64,000 nt of DNA from the NCBI RefSeq assembly GCF_027580225.2, contig NC_073354.2, positions 9,028,001-9,092,000 on the forward strand. The letters run 5' to 3'. Positions 48,001-62,900 of the stretch are shown here, piece by piece. The notes beneath the pieces were generated by a model, which saw nothing but the letters and a program-made list of their open reading frames with translations, had not been told where the DNA came from and made no database searches. The stretch comes from Misgurnus anguillicaudatus. Its lineage: Eukaryota; Chordata; Actinopteri; Cypriniformes; Cobitidae. The position numbers and the translations under genes were made by a program. The first letter of the stretch is position 1. The number at the start of each line of letters is the position of its first letter.

Positions 48001-51000
48001 GAATATAACACAGACACATGTAGAGATGATGGAGTGAGCTGATAATGTCTGTTGGCATATGAACCATCACGTTACACATTCAGTTTAATGTCCTGAACTC
48101 AGATTCATTTGTTTTTCAAATCTAAGAGGTCAATCCATAAAAATTGTCTGTGTGTCTGAGGACTGATGGTGAGCCGTACACAGTGCAGTCTCTCGATGGT
48201 GAGTATTTTTTCCTATAAAAGTGTTTAAACTGCTAAAAACTGTACTTTTTTTTAACTTTAAATCTCTTGGTTGTTGACTCCTGATGTGTGCCTGTCTCAA
48301 TGCATGTACATAAAATAACTTCCCTCAGATCTTTCTGTACTTTATATCATGTAGACGGCTGCTGCTGTTATTTGATTGAATCGGCGTTGTGTTGATGTCA
48401 TTTCATCATCGATTTCAGACACTTACTTCTTAACCAATCTGTAATCTGCCTATGTGGGATTAGCAGTCACATTTAAATTCATTCATTTAGGTAAAAAAAA
48501 TCAATTGCATGACACTGGGTATTGTATTTGTGTTTGTCTTGAAAGTGAAGAGGTCAGCATATTTTTGCTTTGACATTTAGTTCTCAAACATTTTTTTGTT
48601 TGTTTATGAAATAATTTTCACAAATTGTTGTGATTATTTAAATTAAATATTTTTCAAGGTTTATCTGGCAGTAAATAATAATACACATAACACATATTTA
48701 AAAGTAATCTGATACTGTCTTGTTTATACAGGCGCCTGCAGCTCCCCCTTGAGTTTTTAGAGAGATATGCAATCATTGCGGTGATTGGAAATCTTCATTG
48801 AATCTGCATTAAAGCTGCACTGTGTAACTTTTAAAAGGATACACGACCCCACATGCTATCAGTTTAAGCATAATTGACGGAGGTGGCGTTTAGCGGCTTT
48901 TGCATCTGAGCTCATCACATGATTATTATAGCAGAATGTTGATTGTGTTACCTTGTGATAAGTCATGTGTTTGGTGTGCCAGTCACTCTGCAGCCAGTGC
49001 TCTGGAGCGTTTTCCTTCACAAAATCACTGACACGATTGCGGAAGTCATTGGGTTTGAGGAGAAGAAGTTGAATGATGAAATAACAGACCTGAGCTTCAT
49101 TTCCCTCATGACTTCTCATGGCCTGCAGGAAAACACACAATCATCAATGAAGAACATCTCTATAGACAAAAGAGCTTTTAGCAAACACCTCCAACCTGAC
49201 ACTTCACTCATGTCTTTAACAATTAAATCCTAGACTATACAATAGGTTTTAAGGTTTGATTTAAACATGGAAAGTGTTTGGGCCTGCCTTACAATTAGTA
49301 GCAAACTATTCCATAGTTTCGGGGCTGCCACCCCAAAAGCTTTTTTGCCAAGTTCTTGGAGTATGTGGCTGTATTAAATCTGAAAGATCGCTTAGTGCTA
49401 ACCTTTGTAATGCTTTAAAAACTAACACTAAAATCTTAATATCAATTCTAAAACGTACAGGAAGCCAGTGTAGAGATGTAAGAATAGGTGTGATATGTTC
49501 TCGCTTACGGGTACCAGTTAACAAGCGAGCAGCAGCATTCTGTATCATATGTAGATGTGAATGATAAGTTTGATTAACGCCACAAAGAGGCCATTACAAC
49601 AGTCAAGATGAGTAGAAAATAAAAGCATGTATAACTCTCTCAAAATCACTAAACGAAAGGAAAGGCTTAACTTTGAATAGTTGCCTCAATTGGAAAAAAA
49701 TGGATTTAATTACTAAATTAATCTGTTTGTTCAGTTTAAAATCACCATCACATATAATAATAAATTCTTCACAGTAGGCTAAACATTCGGTTTTAAAACA
49801 CACAAATCTAGATCCGCAGACTCACCACCAGGCCTAAACAATATAACTTCTGTTTTCACCTCATTAAATTATAAAAAATGAATGCCATCCAGGTTTTAAC
49901 ATCCTCACAACACTCAAGAAATAGTGTAATGGAGTATGCATCTTTCCTTTTTAACAGCAGATAAAGCTGTGAAACAATGAAACAAGATCATGTTTTTTAA
50001 AAATAGATCCTAGTGAAGTAAATATAAAGAAAAGAGAATGGGACCAAGAATGGAGCCTTGAGGGACTCCACATGTTCTACAGAAATAAAAACATGGTGGA
50101 GTGCAAATAATGACTTTCATTTATGGGTGAGGGACAATATATGACACTGTCTGTAAAATCCAGACTAAAGTCTAATAATGGGTTACAGGAGCAGCAACAT
50201 CTAATTTCACATCGATTTCAATCTTTGACATGACCTTACTCAGTCTGATTTATATTTTCACATAATGTTCTTTACATTATGTAGTATGTGGAAAACAGTA
50301 AATCACTTTAGACTATAGCTGAGTTTTCACAGGCAGGGTCATAAACTTACAAGGTCGAGTACAAACAGGACGCTCTGTGCTGAGCTATAACTCATCGTAA
50401 AGTTGTTTCAGGGTGACAGCATGTCTGTTTTTTTATATGAGAAAGTCAGTTCTCTCATGGCCAGGCAAAGGATGAGTCTGTCCAGGGTCACAATGTTGTA
50501 TTTCCACACCATGTCATTCAGAATCTCAATACACTTGTTCAGCTGCTGTCCTCCTGCTGATGTGGAGAACTCATACACCAGAAAATCAGCAAACGTCCGT
50601 ACATGTGCCACCAGCGCACGAGCCCCGATCCTCTCCAGAACCCTGACACACAATACAATAACACAATATATTTGTTTGTTTAGTTCACTAAACCCCAGTG
50701 TTCAAATGGGGGGGGGGGGGGGCTGGGGTGGTCCTGGACCTCCTATAAGCCTTGAGGGACCCCCTATAAAGCACAAAAATATCAATTTGGGGGGTCCCCT
50801 TGTTTTTAATAAAGTTAAAATACTACATGAACTTAAAATTTTCATGCTGCGCTGCCACAAAGCGATCCATTATTTGTCCCAATTCCGCAATAAACCAATC
50901 AAAAAGATTTGTCTGAAATAAATGTACTCTCAAGTGCGCCTCACATTGGGATTGGGTAAGGGGCTATTAAAAATTCTTCTTAAACTATTATTTCACACTA

Positions 51001-54000
51001 ATTTGAGGGGTAAAAATGTTTGGGGTTTGAGTTAAGGGTAAATTGGGGTTTCTTTGATTAAAACGTTGACCGAGGACCAACAAAAGATGTTGCCCCAGTA
51101 TCATGACATTTTAATTCATGGCGACCCTATAATGACAAGGGGGGTTTAGCTAGGGGACCCCCATAATCTTTGTCATAATTTGAACACAGCAAAACTTTAC
51201 AATTCAGTTTACAGACATTAAGAGCAGTGTGTGATGTGATTAATCTGTAATCTGTGTTTAAGATCCACAGTCAGTCAACTGTTGGCAATCTTTAACTAAA
51301 CACAACTAGTCACTGACTGACTATATAGGTCATATTACTATTCATACTAAATTTACATAACAGATAATAATGATCTAAGGTTCAGTTAGATGTTCATTCG
51401 GTAACCAGATTCATTTAGTAAAAGAATCATCAAACTGATTCAGATTCATGATTGTATAATTTTTTTTTAAATATAGCTGCAAGCAGCAATACCGGGGTCA
51501 AGCAGAAAAGGGCACAAAAGGATGTAAAATTGAGATTGGATAAGCAGATTGAAGAACCTAGATAAACCTAATAATTTTAGATGAAAAAACAAAAAAGTTA
51601 TCAACAAAATAAACCAGTTGTGATTCAGTTCTCATTGACAGTAGTGAATTACTCACTAGAAGATATCATCGTGACTTCAGTTTCAATCTCTTAAAGCTGT
51701 CATATAGACGATTTCAATTGGACACACGCACGCTGACGCCATTACGCGTCTGGCCATAAGTTAAATTCTGGTCTGGCTAGTAACTAACTGACCTCTGGAA
51801 CAATAGGCCTAGCATATGGAAAATACAAATGTAAGACGAGGGAAGACAGTAAGCATGGATCACCGCTGTGCAGATTTGGCAGCCAGGCAAGAATTTAAAG
51901 CATCACTAAAAACTAAACATTTCCTGACATGTTAACAGGTATGGTTGTGTTTTATATCATATGATAGCATCTGTTAGTTTTAACAGTAGAAGAAAAGTGG
52001 GTACATTTGAGCTTTTTGCTCTACTTTTGTCTTCCAGGTTTAAAAATCTACATTGTGTTAACATCATAAGTTGTAAAATGGCGATGTATTGCAGTTCATA
52101 TTATTTTATAAATATTCATGAGCAGTGGCGGCCGGAGACTCTGAGGGCAATCACGAAAAACTGCCATGTGTGTTTGCATGTCAACGCAGAAATATGAAAA
52201 CTTACCCCCCTTTACGCTAATTATGCCGAGTATTTACGGTAATCTATATTTCCTCTATTATCCACTACGTGGTGCTCTTACCCAACTTATAAATAACTGA
52301 AGCATCAAGCATATGTTTTGATCATCGTTCAAACTCTGATCTCTTACATAAGTTATTTACAAAAATGCAATTATCTCAGCTTTTGCTAAAAAAAATATTT
52401 TTAAAGAAATTTACCCATATTTGAGAGGTAATAAAAAGAGAACAAATGAAGATTATTTTTGTTTATTTGTTGTTTGTTTGAAAGCAGAGGGTTGTTCTTT
52501 TATTTGATGTATTGTATGTTTATATATTTATAGAAGAGAACCTTTGTGGAAGATACAATAAGAGCCATTTTGTGAAACTTTTGTGAAAATCAAAAAAAAT
52601 GCTGGCAGGCAACTTGGTGGGGAAAGGGTTAATAAACTGATAACGTGTTGGGTCATATAAATGCTTAAAATAATTTTTTTATATGGAAAATTCCATAAAC
52701 GGTGTAAGCAAAACCGATCGGCACAGGTCAGAAGACCTCATTCACTAAGTATGCGTACTCTATGCACGAATTTGTGCTATAATTATAATGTAAGTAATAA
52801 TGTCGATATACAATATTTACATAAATATATTTTTAATAAAAATTTTCCATATTCTATACTATTTTATACATTATCTATACTATTATTATACAGTCAGTAC
52901 ATAATACATTACATTATATTTTCTACACATATAAATATGCGCGTAATGACAAATCTTCACGTCTTGCTTTCTCACTTTTTAAATCTCTATATATTAAAGC
53001 GTCTTTATGCCTAATGTAAACATTATGTAGATGTAATGAGAAGTCCAAACCTCACGCACTTGATCTTCTGTCTGTTTTATTTTAAAGATGTGCATCTCTG
53101 TTGAAGTCATATTAAATCTCTTTGTTATCACCTCCCATACTTCGTTTTTATTAACATTACTCCAGTAGACATACAGCAAATTTGGCGTCAGCTACAGCAA
53201 AACCTCCCAAATAAAAAATGCAAAGCAAAACAGAACATTACGATAATAAATATGATCATGGATTTATTTTCCAGCTCTTTTGCTTCGGTGACAAACTTCT
53301 CTAAAATGTTTTGTGGAAAAGCGCAGCGCTGTGGAAAGCTCTTTTATGTAGCTGGTTTGGGCGTGTATTGCCAACCTTGTGTACATGGCCGCTCAATAAG
53401 AAAACTTAAAATTCGTTAACGTAAGAACAAATTCTTGTGCGTATGCACGTGTTGTGAATTAGGCAGCAAGTTTTTTTGAGAAGTTTATTTGTGCGAATAA
53501 ATATGAAAAACGTACGCAATTATTATTTAAAGAGACCCAGTGTGTTTTATCAAAAACTATAAAGCCTAAAAATGGAGGACGCTACCAGACCCATCTTACC
53601 TACCCAATGTCATCTTACAGGTGTTTACACTTGTGACCTGTAACTACCTCATGCAGTAATAGACTAATATCCTCCGAGAGTATCAAACACATTAGTCAAC
53701 AAAAACAAATGTATATCCAGCACCACTAACTATCCCTGCAGATCATCACTAAACAAATTTATGGACCTAACACATTACACACAATTTGGACTGCTGGAAG
53801 ATCTAGACCAGGAAAGCCATGTTGATCTGGAATACGGTTCAGATAATTCACATTTTTATTATATAAATCATAATAAATCTCTCTAATGCATGTAGTAGTG
53901 CACAGTTCTGCACATGCCTAACATGTAAAAAGAAGCATGATATATAGAAAACAGGACACATAGCGTTTGATCACCTGAAGCCGATCTGGTTGATGTGGTC

Positions 54001-56802
54001 CGTCTCCAGCAGCATCTTCCACAGCAGACACAAGAAGAGCGGTGGCGAGCCCTGCATGGAGAAGTGTGTGATGATGTCATTCTCATTCGTCATAGACTTC
54101 CACTTCCTGTACTCTTCCTCAACGTTCTTCTTCAGGTTAAAACGACTCTCTTGAGGAACATTGTTCTGCTTGAAGAATGCCTGAAAACAAAAGAAAAAAA
54201 ATAATTCATTATTTAATAATTTTCAATTCAATTCAATTTTATTTATATGGCGCTTTTCACAATTGTTCAATTGTTTCAAAGCAGCTTTACATTTATAGAT
54301 GAAACACATTTGCACTTTAAAGTACAATGCACATCGATATATCATAATGAACTGCACTGATGTTCTCACATGGACCAATAGGCTTTATGCCCAGCTGCAC
54401 TACTTCCTGAACTTCAGCCAGCTCCTTGTTTCCTGTCTGCCATTATTGGACAAACTGATTAATCCAGGTGTGTCTGATTATTGTTGTTGTGACTACTGAG
54501 GTCAGGTACACCTGGATTAATCAGTTTGTCCAATAATAAGTGCAGCTGGGCATAAAGCCTATTAGACAAAGTTGCTGAGCTGAACTAAGTTGCATCTCAA
54601 ATCGCATATTGTTGTGACCAGTCTTGAAAAAAATTTGTATGATTTTCTGAAATAACTGAAAATGTGTTCATCTGAAAAATGATGGACATATGCATCTTGG
54701 ACAGCTTAAAGGTGGCCACATTCCAAAAACATTTTAAGAGAAAATGACATTATCTACTCAACGTAAAATAAGCCAGCCACAAAAAGAAAACACCCACATT
54801 TAGTTGGTGGTAGACATCAGTACATTGTACCTCTATGTTGTTGAAAATCGTACAACAAATCTTAAGGCCCATTTATTTTTTATATAATTTTTCACAATGC
54901 CATGTCAATCTGTCTCATATTTTTTTTACCATCAAACACCTGAATTGAGAGCTTCACTGAAAGCCTTCATGTAAATACCTGTAGCGGAGCGGGAAAACAG
55001 CTGAGCGTATGAGAAGCCCAGTTATGAGGTGTGAAGTTCATGATGGTTTGCAGGATCTCCTTACACCAGGTACCCTGAATCGAGTCTGATCCAGTGAAAA
55101 AATCTGCACCAAACATAAACCAGACACACTTCACATCAGCACAGAGAACAAGCAAACATACACGACATGCAGTGAATGTTCAAAATGCATTGTGAAGACT
55201 GTGGTGATGTCATAGATGAGATGTGAAGGTAGTGTGTAGTGTGTATCAGTGGGTCCTTCTGTTCCTCCACTACCTCAAATTCGGATGTGAGAGCGGATGT
55301 TTATTTTCCTGATGTTTTTGTCAAGGTTTTGTCGGAGGAGACCAGAAAGAGAAAACAGGAGAGTGACAGAATTAAAGGAAGGACGAGGATCAATATTGGG
55401 CTAGTGTTTGCTCGCTGGCGTGAACTTAAAAAGGAGGAGGGGTTCCTGACCGATGCTGACTTGGCCGTCATGGTTTTGAACTAGTAAGTAATGTTATATT
55501 GCTTGCATATATGTCCTGTCACAGCAACCCGGGTTCGATTTCTCTTTAAGGCAATTTTTTTATATAAACGTTAACCAAGCGACCACCGTTACAATTGGAC
55601 TTTGACTTCTATCTTCTTTTATTTGTTAATATTCATTCTCCTGAAGGTGATTATATATTTCATCGAACTTCTTGAATCAAAAACCTAAAGAGTTGTCTTC
55701 TTTTCCTTTGCGACAGTGCTGCGCTTGTGGCCTCCAGGGGCGCTAGACGCGAAAAATACATGTCTAGCACCCCCTAGTGGCCAAAAAGTTCCACGGTGTG
55801 CCTTTAAATAAAGGCAAAAAGTGGACAAAGAAAATATATAATAATAATAATAATAATAATGTAATGTTGTGTGCCAATTTGATAATGCATGAATCCTGCT
55901 GTTGCACGTTCAAATTATCACAACAATTTAAAATTAAACTCAAACTTATCAGTAAACGATTAATGTTCAATTAACAACAATTTAATATTAAACTCGGATA
56001 ATGTCAACAGATAATGTTCGGTTAACAACAATTTAATATTAAACTCGGATAATGTCAACAGATAATGTTCGGTTAACAACAATTTAATATTAAATTCTTA
56101 TCGGTAAATGGATAATGTTCATTATCAACAATTTAATAATAAACTCTTATCAGTTATGAAATTAATGTTCAGTTAACAACAATTTCATATTAAAATCTTA
56201 TCAGTTAACGTTAAACGTTCAGTTAACAACAATTTCATATTAAAATCTTATCAACGGTAAATGTTCGGAAGTCATACAAGTAAAATTTTATTGTATATTT
56301 AAAAACGTTTGTGTGCTACTGCGCATCCATGTGCATTGTCTTCCCGTTTATAGGCAAATATTACTAACACGCTTATTAAATATCAAAAACAATATTGCGA
56401 CTTTAGACCAGGTTTTAATAGTCTTTTTTCACTGCCTCAAAATAGCAACGTGCCAACAATGCGTCTGAACACGTCGTTTTCAGACCAGCAAGCTCATGGG
56501 CGCAAATGCATTTGCTATTTAATCAACGTGGCACTGAACGTGAAAACGATAAGTGCGCCGGACTAAAACTAGCATAAAACACTTATGTGTTAAAATAAAA
56601 CACAAGATGTGTTAAAAGTATCACAAAATGTGTTATTCCAATAATTACAGAGAGATGTGTGGATTCTGGGACAATGCATTTAGTGTGTTGCCCCTAAACT
56701 AACAGTGTTGATTGTGTTGTTTGTAACACATCATGTCATGGGTTCGATCCCCAGGAAACAGCCGAATGTACTGTAAGTTGTCGTTTGTAATGTGTAAATG
56801 TG

Positions 56803-56849
<47 letters not shown>

Positions 56850-56855
56850 TGCGTG

Positions 56856-56903
<48 letters not shown>

Positions 56904-59900
56904 TGTGTGTGTGTGTGAGTGTGCGCGTGTGTGCGCGTGTGTGTGTGTAACACCTGTAACGTGTGTGGCTCGAGCGAGTGTCAGGATGAGAGCTCGATTC
57001 AGCTCCTCTGACTCTGCAGACAGGACCGTTTTAGGATCACTCAGGAAGCGTGTGAACTGTGGCTGAACTTCAGAACTCCCCAAAGCTGTGATCAACCTCA
57101 GAGCTGTACTCTCAACACTGTACCAAACACATGACACACTTATATTTAAAAAAAAAAATGTAAATAACAAAGATAAGCATATTATTATTATTATTATTAC
57201 AAAGGATTAAGACAAACAATTTTATAACGTGTGTGAATGGGTGTGTGGGTGGAGTCTAACCAGAGGTGCAGCTGATTCTGATTGGTCTGTGGAACTGCAG
57301 CGAGCGAGTGAAGATGCGAGAGAAGCTGCACGCGGTAATGAGGCTGAATGTGATGCATGCGGTAACTGAACATCTCCAGCAGCGTGTGCAGGATTCCCCA
57401 CGCATGAGACTTGAACACATTCGGCAAGAGCTGACCTGAAACCCAGTCAAGAGTTTAATCGTGGCTCTTTAAATCATATCCTTATTAACACTTGAGACAG
57501 AGACAGCAACTTACTTATGAAACCCTTGATGCCCAGGGATTCAATCTCCATGTAAACCAGTAGTCTGCTGTAGGTCTCCACCAGGGCAGGGGCCAAAGCC
57601 TGACTAGATTTGGCATGGGCCAGTTTAATCACACGAGTGGCGATGCTGTGGATCAGGCTGACAGGAAGAACAGAAGATCAATGGAGAAAATACACGAATG
57701 AGGAAAATGTACGAAATAAAATGGCCAAACTCAACAAAGCAGAACCGCACATACTGTAACTAACAGAGTCCTTCCAGCTGTCAGTATTATCTGTATCAGT
57801 ACTCTCTTTTACTCATGACAGCATGACTACTAGATTGTTAAAGAAGACAGTCTTTTATTACAAATAAAACATTAACTCTTTCTTTCTCTCTCAACAGAAA
57901 TTGTTTCAGAATAGTAAAAACGTGGTATTAGCACAATTTGTATTATTGCATCCCTATGACAAACCCCTTTATTGTTTCCTAATCTTTGTAAGTCACTTTG
58001 TATGAAAGTGTCTCCTCCTAACAATCTTGTTCTGGTTTTAACTATTGCATATAAACCTGAGAGTGAGAACAGCTGCTTGATAAAGTGTCAGGAGAGTTTT
58101 ACTGCAGTATGATCGAATGATAAAAACACTTTGTATCACCTCGTAATGAATTCACCAGAACTCTCTGTCTCTGTGTTGAGCAGCACTATTGCCAGACTTC
58201 AGATCCAAATCACTGCTAGAGACAAAACAACCTCTTCTCGTGTACAAACCCACATATAACCTCAGCTAGAGGAATATATTTGTTATTTAAATGCTGTGAA
58301 GGGTTAACAGTTCATTACATATACAGTATATACCGTGCTATACACCGCGATCCAAATGATTATGCACATATCATTTTTTTTCCAATACAGTCAGTAAGTT
58401 TACAAATTTTATTTAACCCTCAACAGTTATATGACAGTGTGGATGTTATTCTATTTAAAGGTGCAGTGTGTAAATTTTAGCAGCATCTAGTGGTGATGTT
58501 GTGAATTGTAACCAACGGCTCAGTCCACTTCTCAACCCTCACTTTTGAAACACACAGAGAAGCTACAGTAGCCATCACCGGACAAACATGTTATCATCGG
58601 AGACAACTTAGTAAAAAAAGTTTGTCCGTTAAGGGCTTCTGTAGAAACATGGCGTCACAAAATGGCGACTTCCGTGTAGGGGGACCCTCCGTGTATGTGG
58701 ATAAAAAGGTCTTGTTCTAAGGTAATAAACACATAAAAGTTCATTATGAAAGGTCTTTATATATCCCTGATAATATAGTTTTGTATATTATTTTGCATTT
58801 CTGTCAAGAGATCCTTCTAAAAATTACACACTGCACCTTTAAAAGAAAATTAAAATGTCAAAAGATATTTTAATACTTTGCAAAATATGCTGTTCCAAAC
58901 AATAAGCTGTTTAACCAAATTAATAATAATATACTGGATTATAATGATCCAAAAACAAATATCTGTAAAATGTGCTGCATGGACTGTAAAATAAATAATA
59001 TATTTACACAAGTTACATAATAATATATGAGCATATCTTTGACATGACTTTAACTCTCCCATTCATTAAACTTGTACGTATACAAGTATAGACGGTTTCA
59101 GCAGTAACAACACAATCAAGCGACTGTCGCGGTCCGCGCGTAACTTCCGGTAAACTCCGCTAATAATTAATAACAACAAAGTACTTTAAACGTAGTTTAT
59201 TTATATTACAAGCACAAAAACAACACATAGATTATAGGAAACCAAAACATTTGTTATTTTCGACGAGGCATTTGTTCACGGGATCAGTTTAGCAACTAGT
59301 CAGACCATTAAAAAAACGAAACTGGAAGTAAAGTTCGAATCCAGACGTGTATCACGTGCGTCCGATGAAACCGTCTATAGGTTTTGTTTTTATTTCACTT
59401 AACTAAGATCTAAGGGACTAAGATCAGAGGATGATGGTGGTCACACCTTGATTTCTTTCTTATTTTATGCCCATATGAATTAAAACAGTCAGTGCTGCTT
59501 TTTGCAGCATGGGATGGTGTTTTATCCTGCATAAAAGTTAATTTATTTCAGAAGACATGATTCCTTTTATATCCCATTGTGAGAAACCATCTTTTAGGAA
59601 CTGTACATATTTTCTAGATGTCCTTTTGACACCCTCGGGACCCTAAAGAGACCTCCCATCTTACTTCCCAATATTTCAGCCCAATTCATTACTCTGGCAC
59701 CTCTCCCTAATGTTACAGTCTTGTTTGAACATAGTGGCTATTCACTAACAATCCAGAATGGCATTCATCTACATTATTCAGTGTATTATGGCATTTCCAT
59801 GAATAAAACCGTGTGAAAATAGTTGTCTTGTATTCTGAGCTCACAGCAAATGTTTAATTTTTGCAAGTTTTGGTTTGGTGGATGGGTAGAAATACAGCTT

Positions 59901-62900
59901 TATGCACTGAAGGATCCTGTATTGAGGGGTTCTTGGGATTCCAGAGACACCAGAAGGTTTAAATACATGTTTGCTTCTTAACTGTGGCTATTTATTGCTG
60001 CCTTTTCCTAATATTTTCCTTAAAAAAAAGATTTTAAAAAGCCTTTATATAGTCAAATCTTTCTATACTGTGAATCACTCAAATCTTATAATAGTTCAAT
60101 AAATTCTGTTTAGATCCACCAAATATAATTTGCTTTTTTAAGTAAATGCACACTTTTTTTGTCTTTAGAACGACCTTTTTTCAAACTTAATAACTTGGAA
60201 CAGAATATTTTGCGTATTTTTCAAAGTATCTTTTGACATTATTATTTCATTTACAGGAACAGTATGTAGGATTGTGGCCAAAACTGGTATTGCAATAACA
60301 AAACTAGTGGCTAAAACTGGTACTGCAATCACACAACTGGTGGCCAATACCCAAAATGACAACATAAACATCAGTTGAGGGCTGCAACTCCACTTTTTAA
60401 ACGACAATATCCTGGCCAGACAACTGTTGTCAGTGATTAAAGTATTTGAAATGAAAATTATTTCTTAATGTCTAGTGACATATCAGGGACATTTTATGAT
60501 TAATTGATATAAATTTCTTACATACTGTTCCTATAAATATAACAACATCCACACCGTCTTATAACTGTTGAGGGTAAAATAAAATTTGTAAACTTGTACT
60601 TGACTGTACTGGAAAAATAAACAAAAATGGCATGTGCATAATAATTTTGGAACGCAATTTCAATGGGTTTTTACTAGCATGGCAGTTTGCATAGGGTGTA
60701 TATAGAGACTTCAGATATAAAAACGGTGACTTGTTTGGTAATATTTTCTAGTAAAATCACACTTTTTTTTGTATAGCTCAGTCGTAGAGCATTGCATTAG
60801 CAGTGTAAAAGGTGATGTTTCAAATCCAGTGAACACCCACATACTGATAAAAACATTTAGCTTGTAAAGGACTGTGAGTCACTTTGGATAAAAGCATCAG
60901 CCAAAAGCATAAATGTAATGTGAATGTATAATGAAATATTTGGGCATAGCAATAAGGCAATGTGGTGGGTTCATTATTATGACAACACGCACAAATCTAG
61001 TTCTTTAAAGGACAAGTTCGGTATTTTACACTTAAAGCCCTGTTTTCAGATTGTTTATGATGAAATAAAACGGTTTTGACTGAAGTTTCGACATTTGCGG
61101 CTGCCCCGAGACTTTTTGGGTGTTTGTGTTTCGGTTCCTACCTCTACAATGGGTTTGGTGGTGCACTGGAACGGTCCTTTCTGGAGTGCATTGAACTTTC
61201 GTTTACAAAGACGTGAAACTCACCCGAGTGGTCAGGGGTGTTTAATGATATGCTCACACAAAAATCGCGTTAAAAGATGCTTTCCAACAGCTGTTTTAGC
61301 ATTCGTTGTTAACTTGTGGACCTATTTTTCCAAACGCCCCACACCCGTACATTCTTCCGCTTAGAGCTTGAATAATAGACACTCCAGCCCAGTTGATGGC
61401 GATAATCCGCCATTGCCAATTGCAAGAATAGAAACAAAGTTCCCGGCGCGGAGTAATACCGTATCTCACAGCACAACTAATACAAGTCAATGGAGTTGGC
61501 AAAAACTACGATAAAACCTGTTGGAATGCGTATTTTGCAGCGATTTTTGTGTGAGCATATCAGAGAACACCCCTGACCACTCGGTGAGTTTCACGTTTTT
61601 GTAAACAAAAGTTTAATGCATTTTAGGAAGGATTATTCCAGTGCACCATTAAACCCATTGTAAAGGTAGGAGCTGAAACACAAACACCCAAAAATTCTCG
61701 GGGCAGCCGCATATGTCGAAATTTCAGTCAAAACTGTTCTATTTCATCATAAACAATCTGAAAACAGGGCTTTAAGTGTAAAATACCGAACTTGTCCTTT
61801 AAAAGATCCTGTTTTTCCTGATCCCATTTTTCAAACTTTAGTTCGTGTGTAATGTTCCTGTTGTTAGAGCATAAATAATAGCTGTAAAATTCAATGCCAG
61901 GCGATATATTTTCATTAACAGAAGTCCCCTTTCAAAGCCTACAGCAAACGGCCGGTTTGGACTACAGCCCTCTACTTCCTGCATTAATGACATCACTAAA
62001 ACAGTTTGTTGACTAAACTCCGCCCACAGGAATACTTCAGTCACTAGCTAACCTCAAACAGCTCTGCTAAACTAAGTTGCTGTCGAATCACAACACACTA
62101 AACAAACTACACAATCAGAACCCGTTATGTATTTCTGAATGAGGGACTTCATAGAACAAAGAAGACATCAGACCGTTTTTAGGACAGTGAAAACAGCGAA
62201 ATAGAAATAAGTAAATTGTGTCAACTATATTGCTTTTCCCCCACAGAAAACATGAACACACGTTTAAGATGTGCGTACAGATGTAAGGACTCAACAAAAA
62301 CGTGCGTATCATAATTGCTTCTAAATGTATGCAAAAAATCAAGAAAACCTAAAACCACTCGTACACAATAATCACTTACGCTATAATCAATTACTAGGAT
62401 ATAATTATGATGTGTATAATAATGTTGATATATAAAATTTACATAATTATATTTTATAGTATAATATTTTCTGTATTATATATTATTATACATGATCTAT
62501 ATTATTATTATATACATTATATTATACATTATTATAGCCTACTTATACTTTTCTTCCTCACTTTTTAAATCTCTATATGAAAGCGTTAATGCCTAATGTA
62601 AACATTATGTAAATGTAATGAGAAATCCAAACGTCAATCACTTGATCTCCTGTCTGTTTTATTGTAGAAACGCATCCAATACTTTAATGTTACTCCGGTG
62701 GACACACAGCACTGGCTTCTTCCAGCGACAGCAAAACCTCTTAAATGAAAAATGCAAAGCAAAACGGGACTGTACCGATAACAAAATATGATCAAGGATT
62801 TCTTTTTAAGCTCTTTTGCTTCTATAAAAACTGTGACAAATATGACAAACTGTGGAAAAGCCTTTATATGGAAAGCCTTTATATGCGAAAAAGCCTTTAT

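Larger units (their letters stand above)
58330..60660. mobile_element. Large inverted-repeat element with nested MITEs
   Basis: 58355-58450 is inverted at about 60540-60650 (TTATGCACAT / ATGTGCATAA; AACCCTCAACAGTTAT / ATAACTGTTGAGGGT; GTGTGGATGTT / AACATCCACAC). At least three smaller elements lie inside (58459-58838, 59087-59379, 60257-60532). No transposase frame remains. Confidence 0.6.

Noticed and set aside
50403..50921. 172-codon + strand frame
   Set aside because: Antisense to the med23 exon 50462-50642 and continuing through a G-run repeat; no domain.
56735..56760. tRNA T-arm-like GGTTCGATCCCCAG
   Set aside because: Isolated box B-like sequence without the rest of a tRNA; probably a SINE remnant.
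60766..60840. tRNA gene
   Set aside because: Box A and box B are present but the stems do not pair, and a SINE tail follows.
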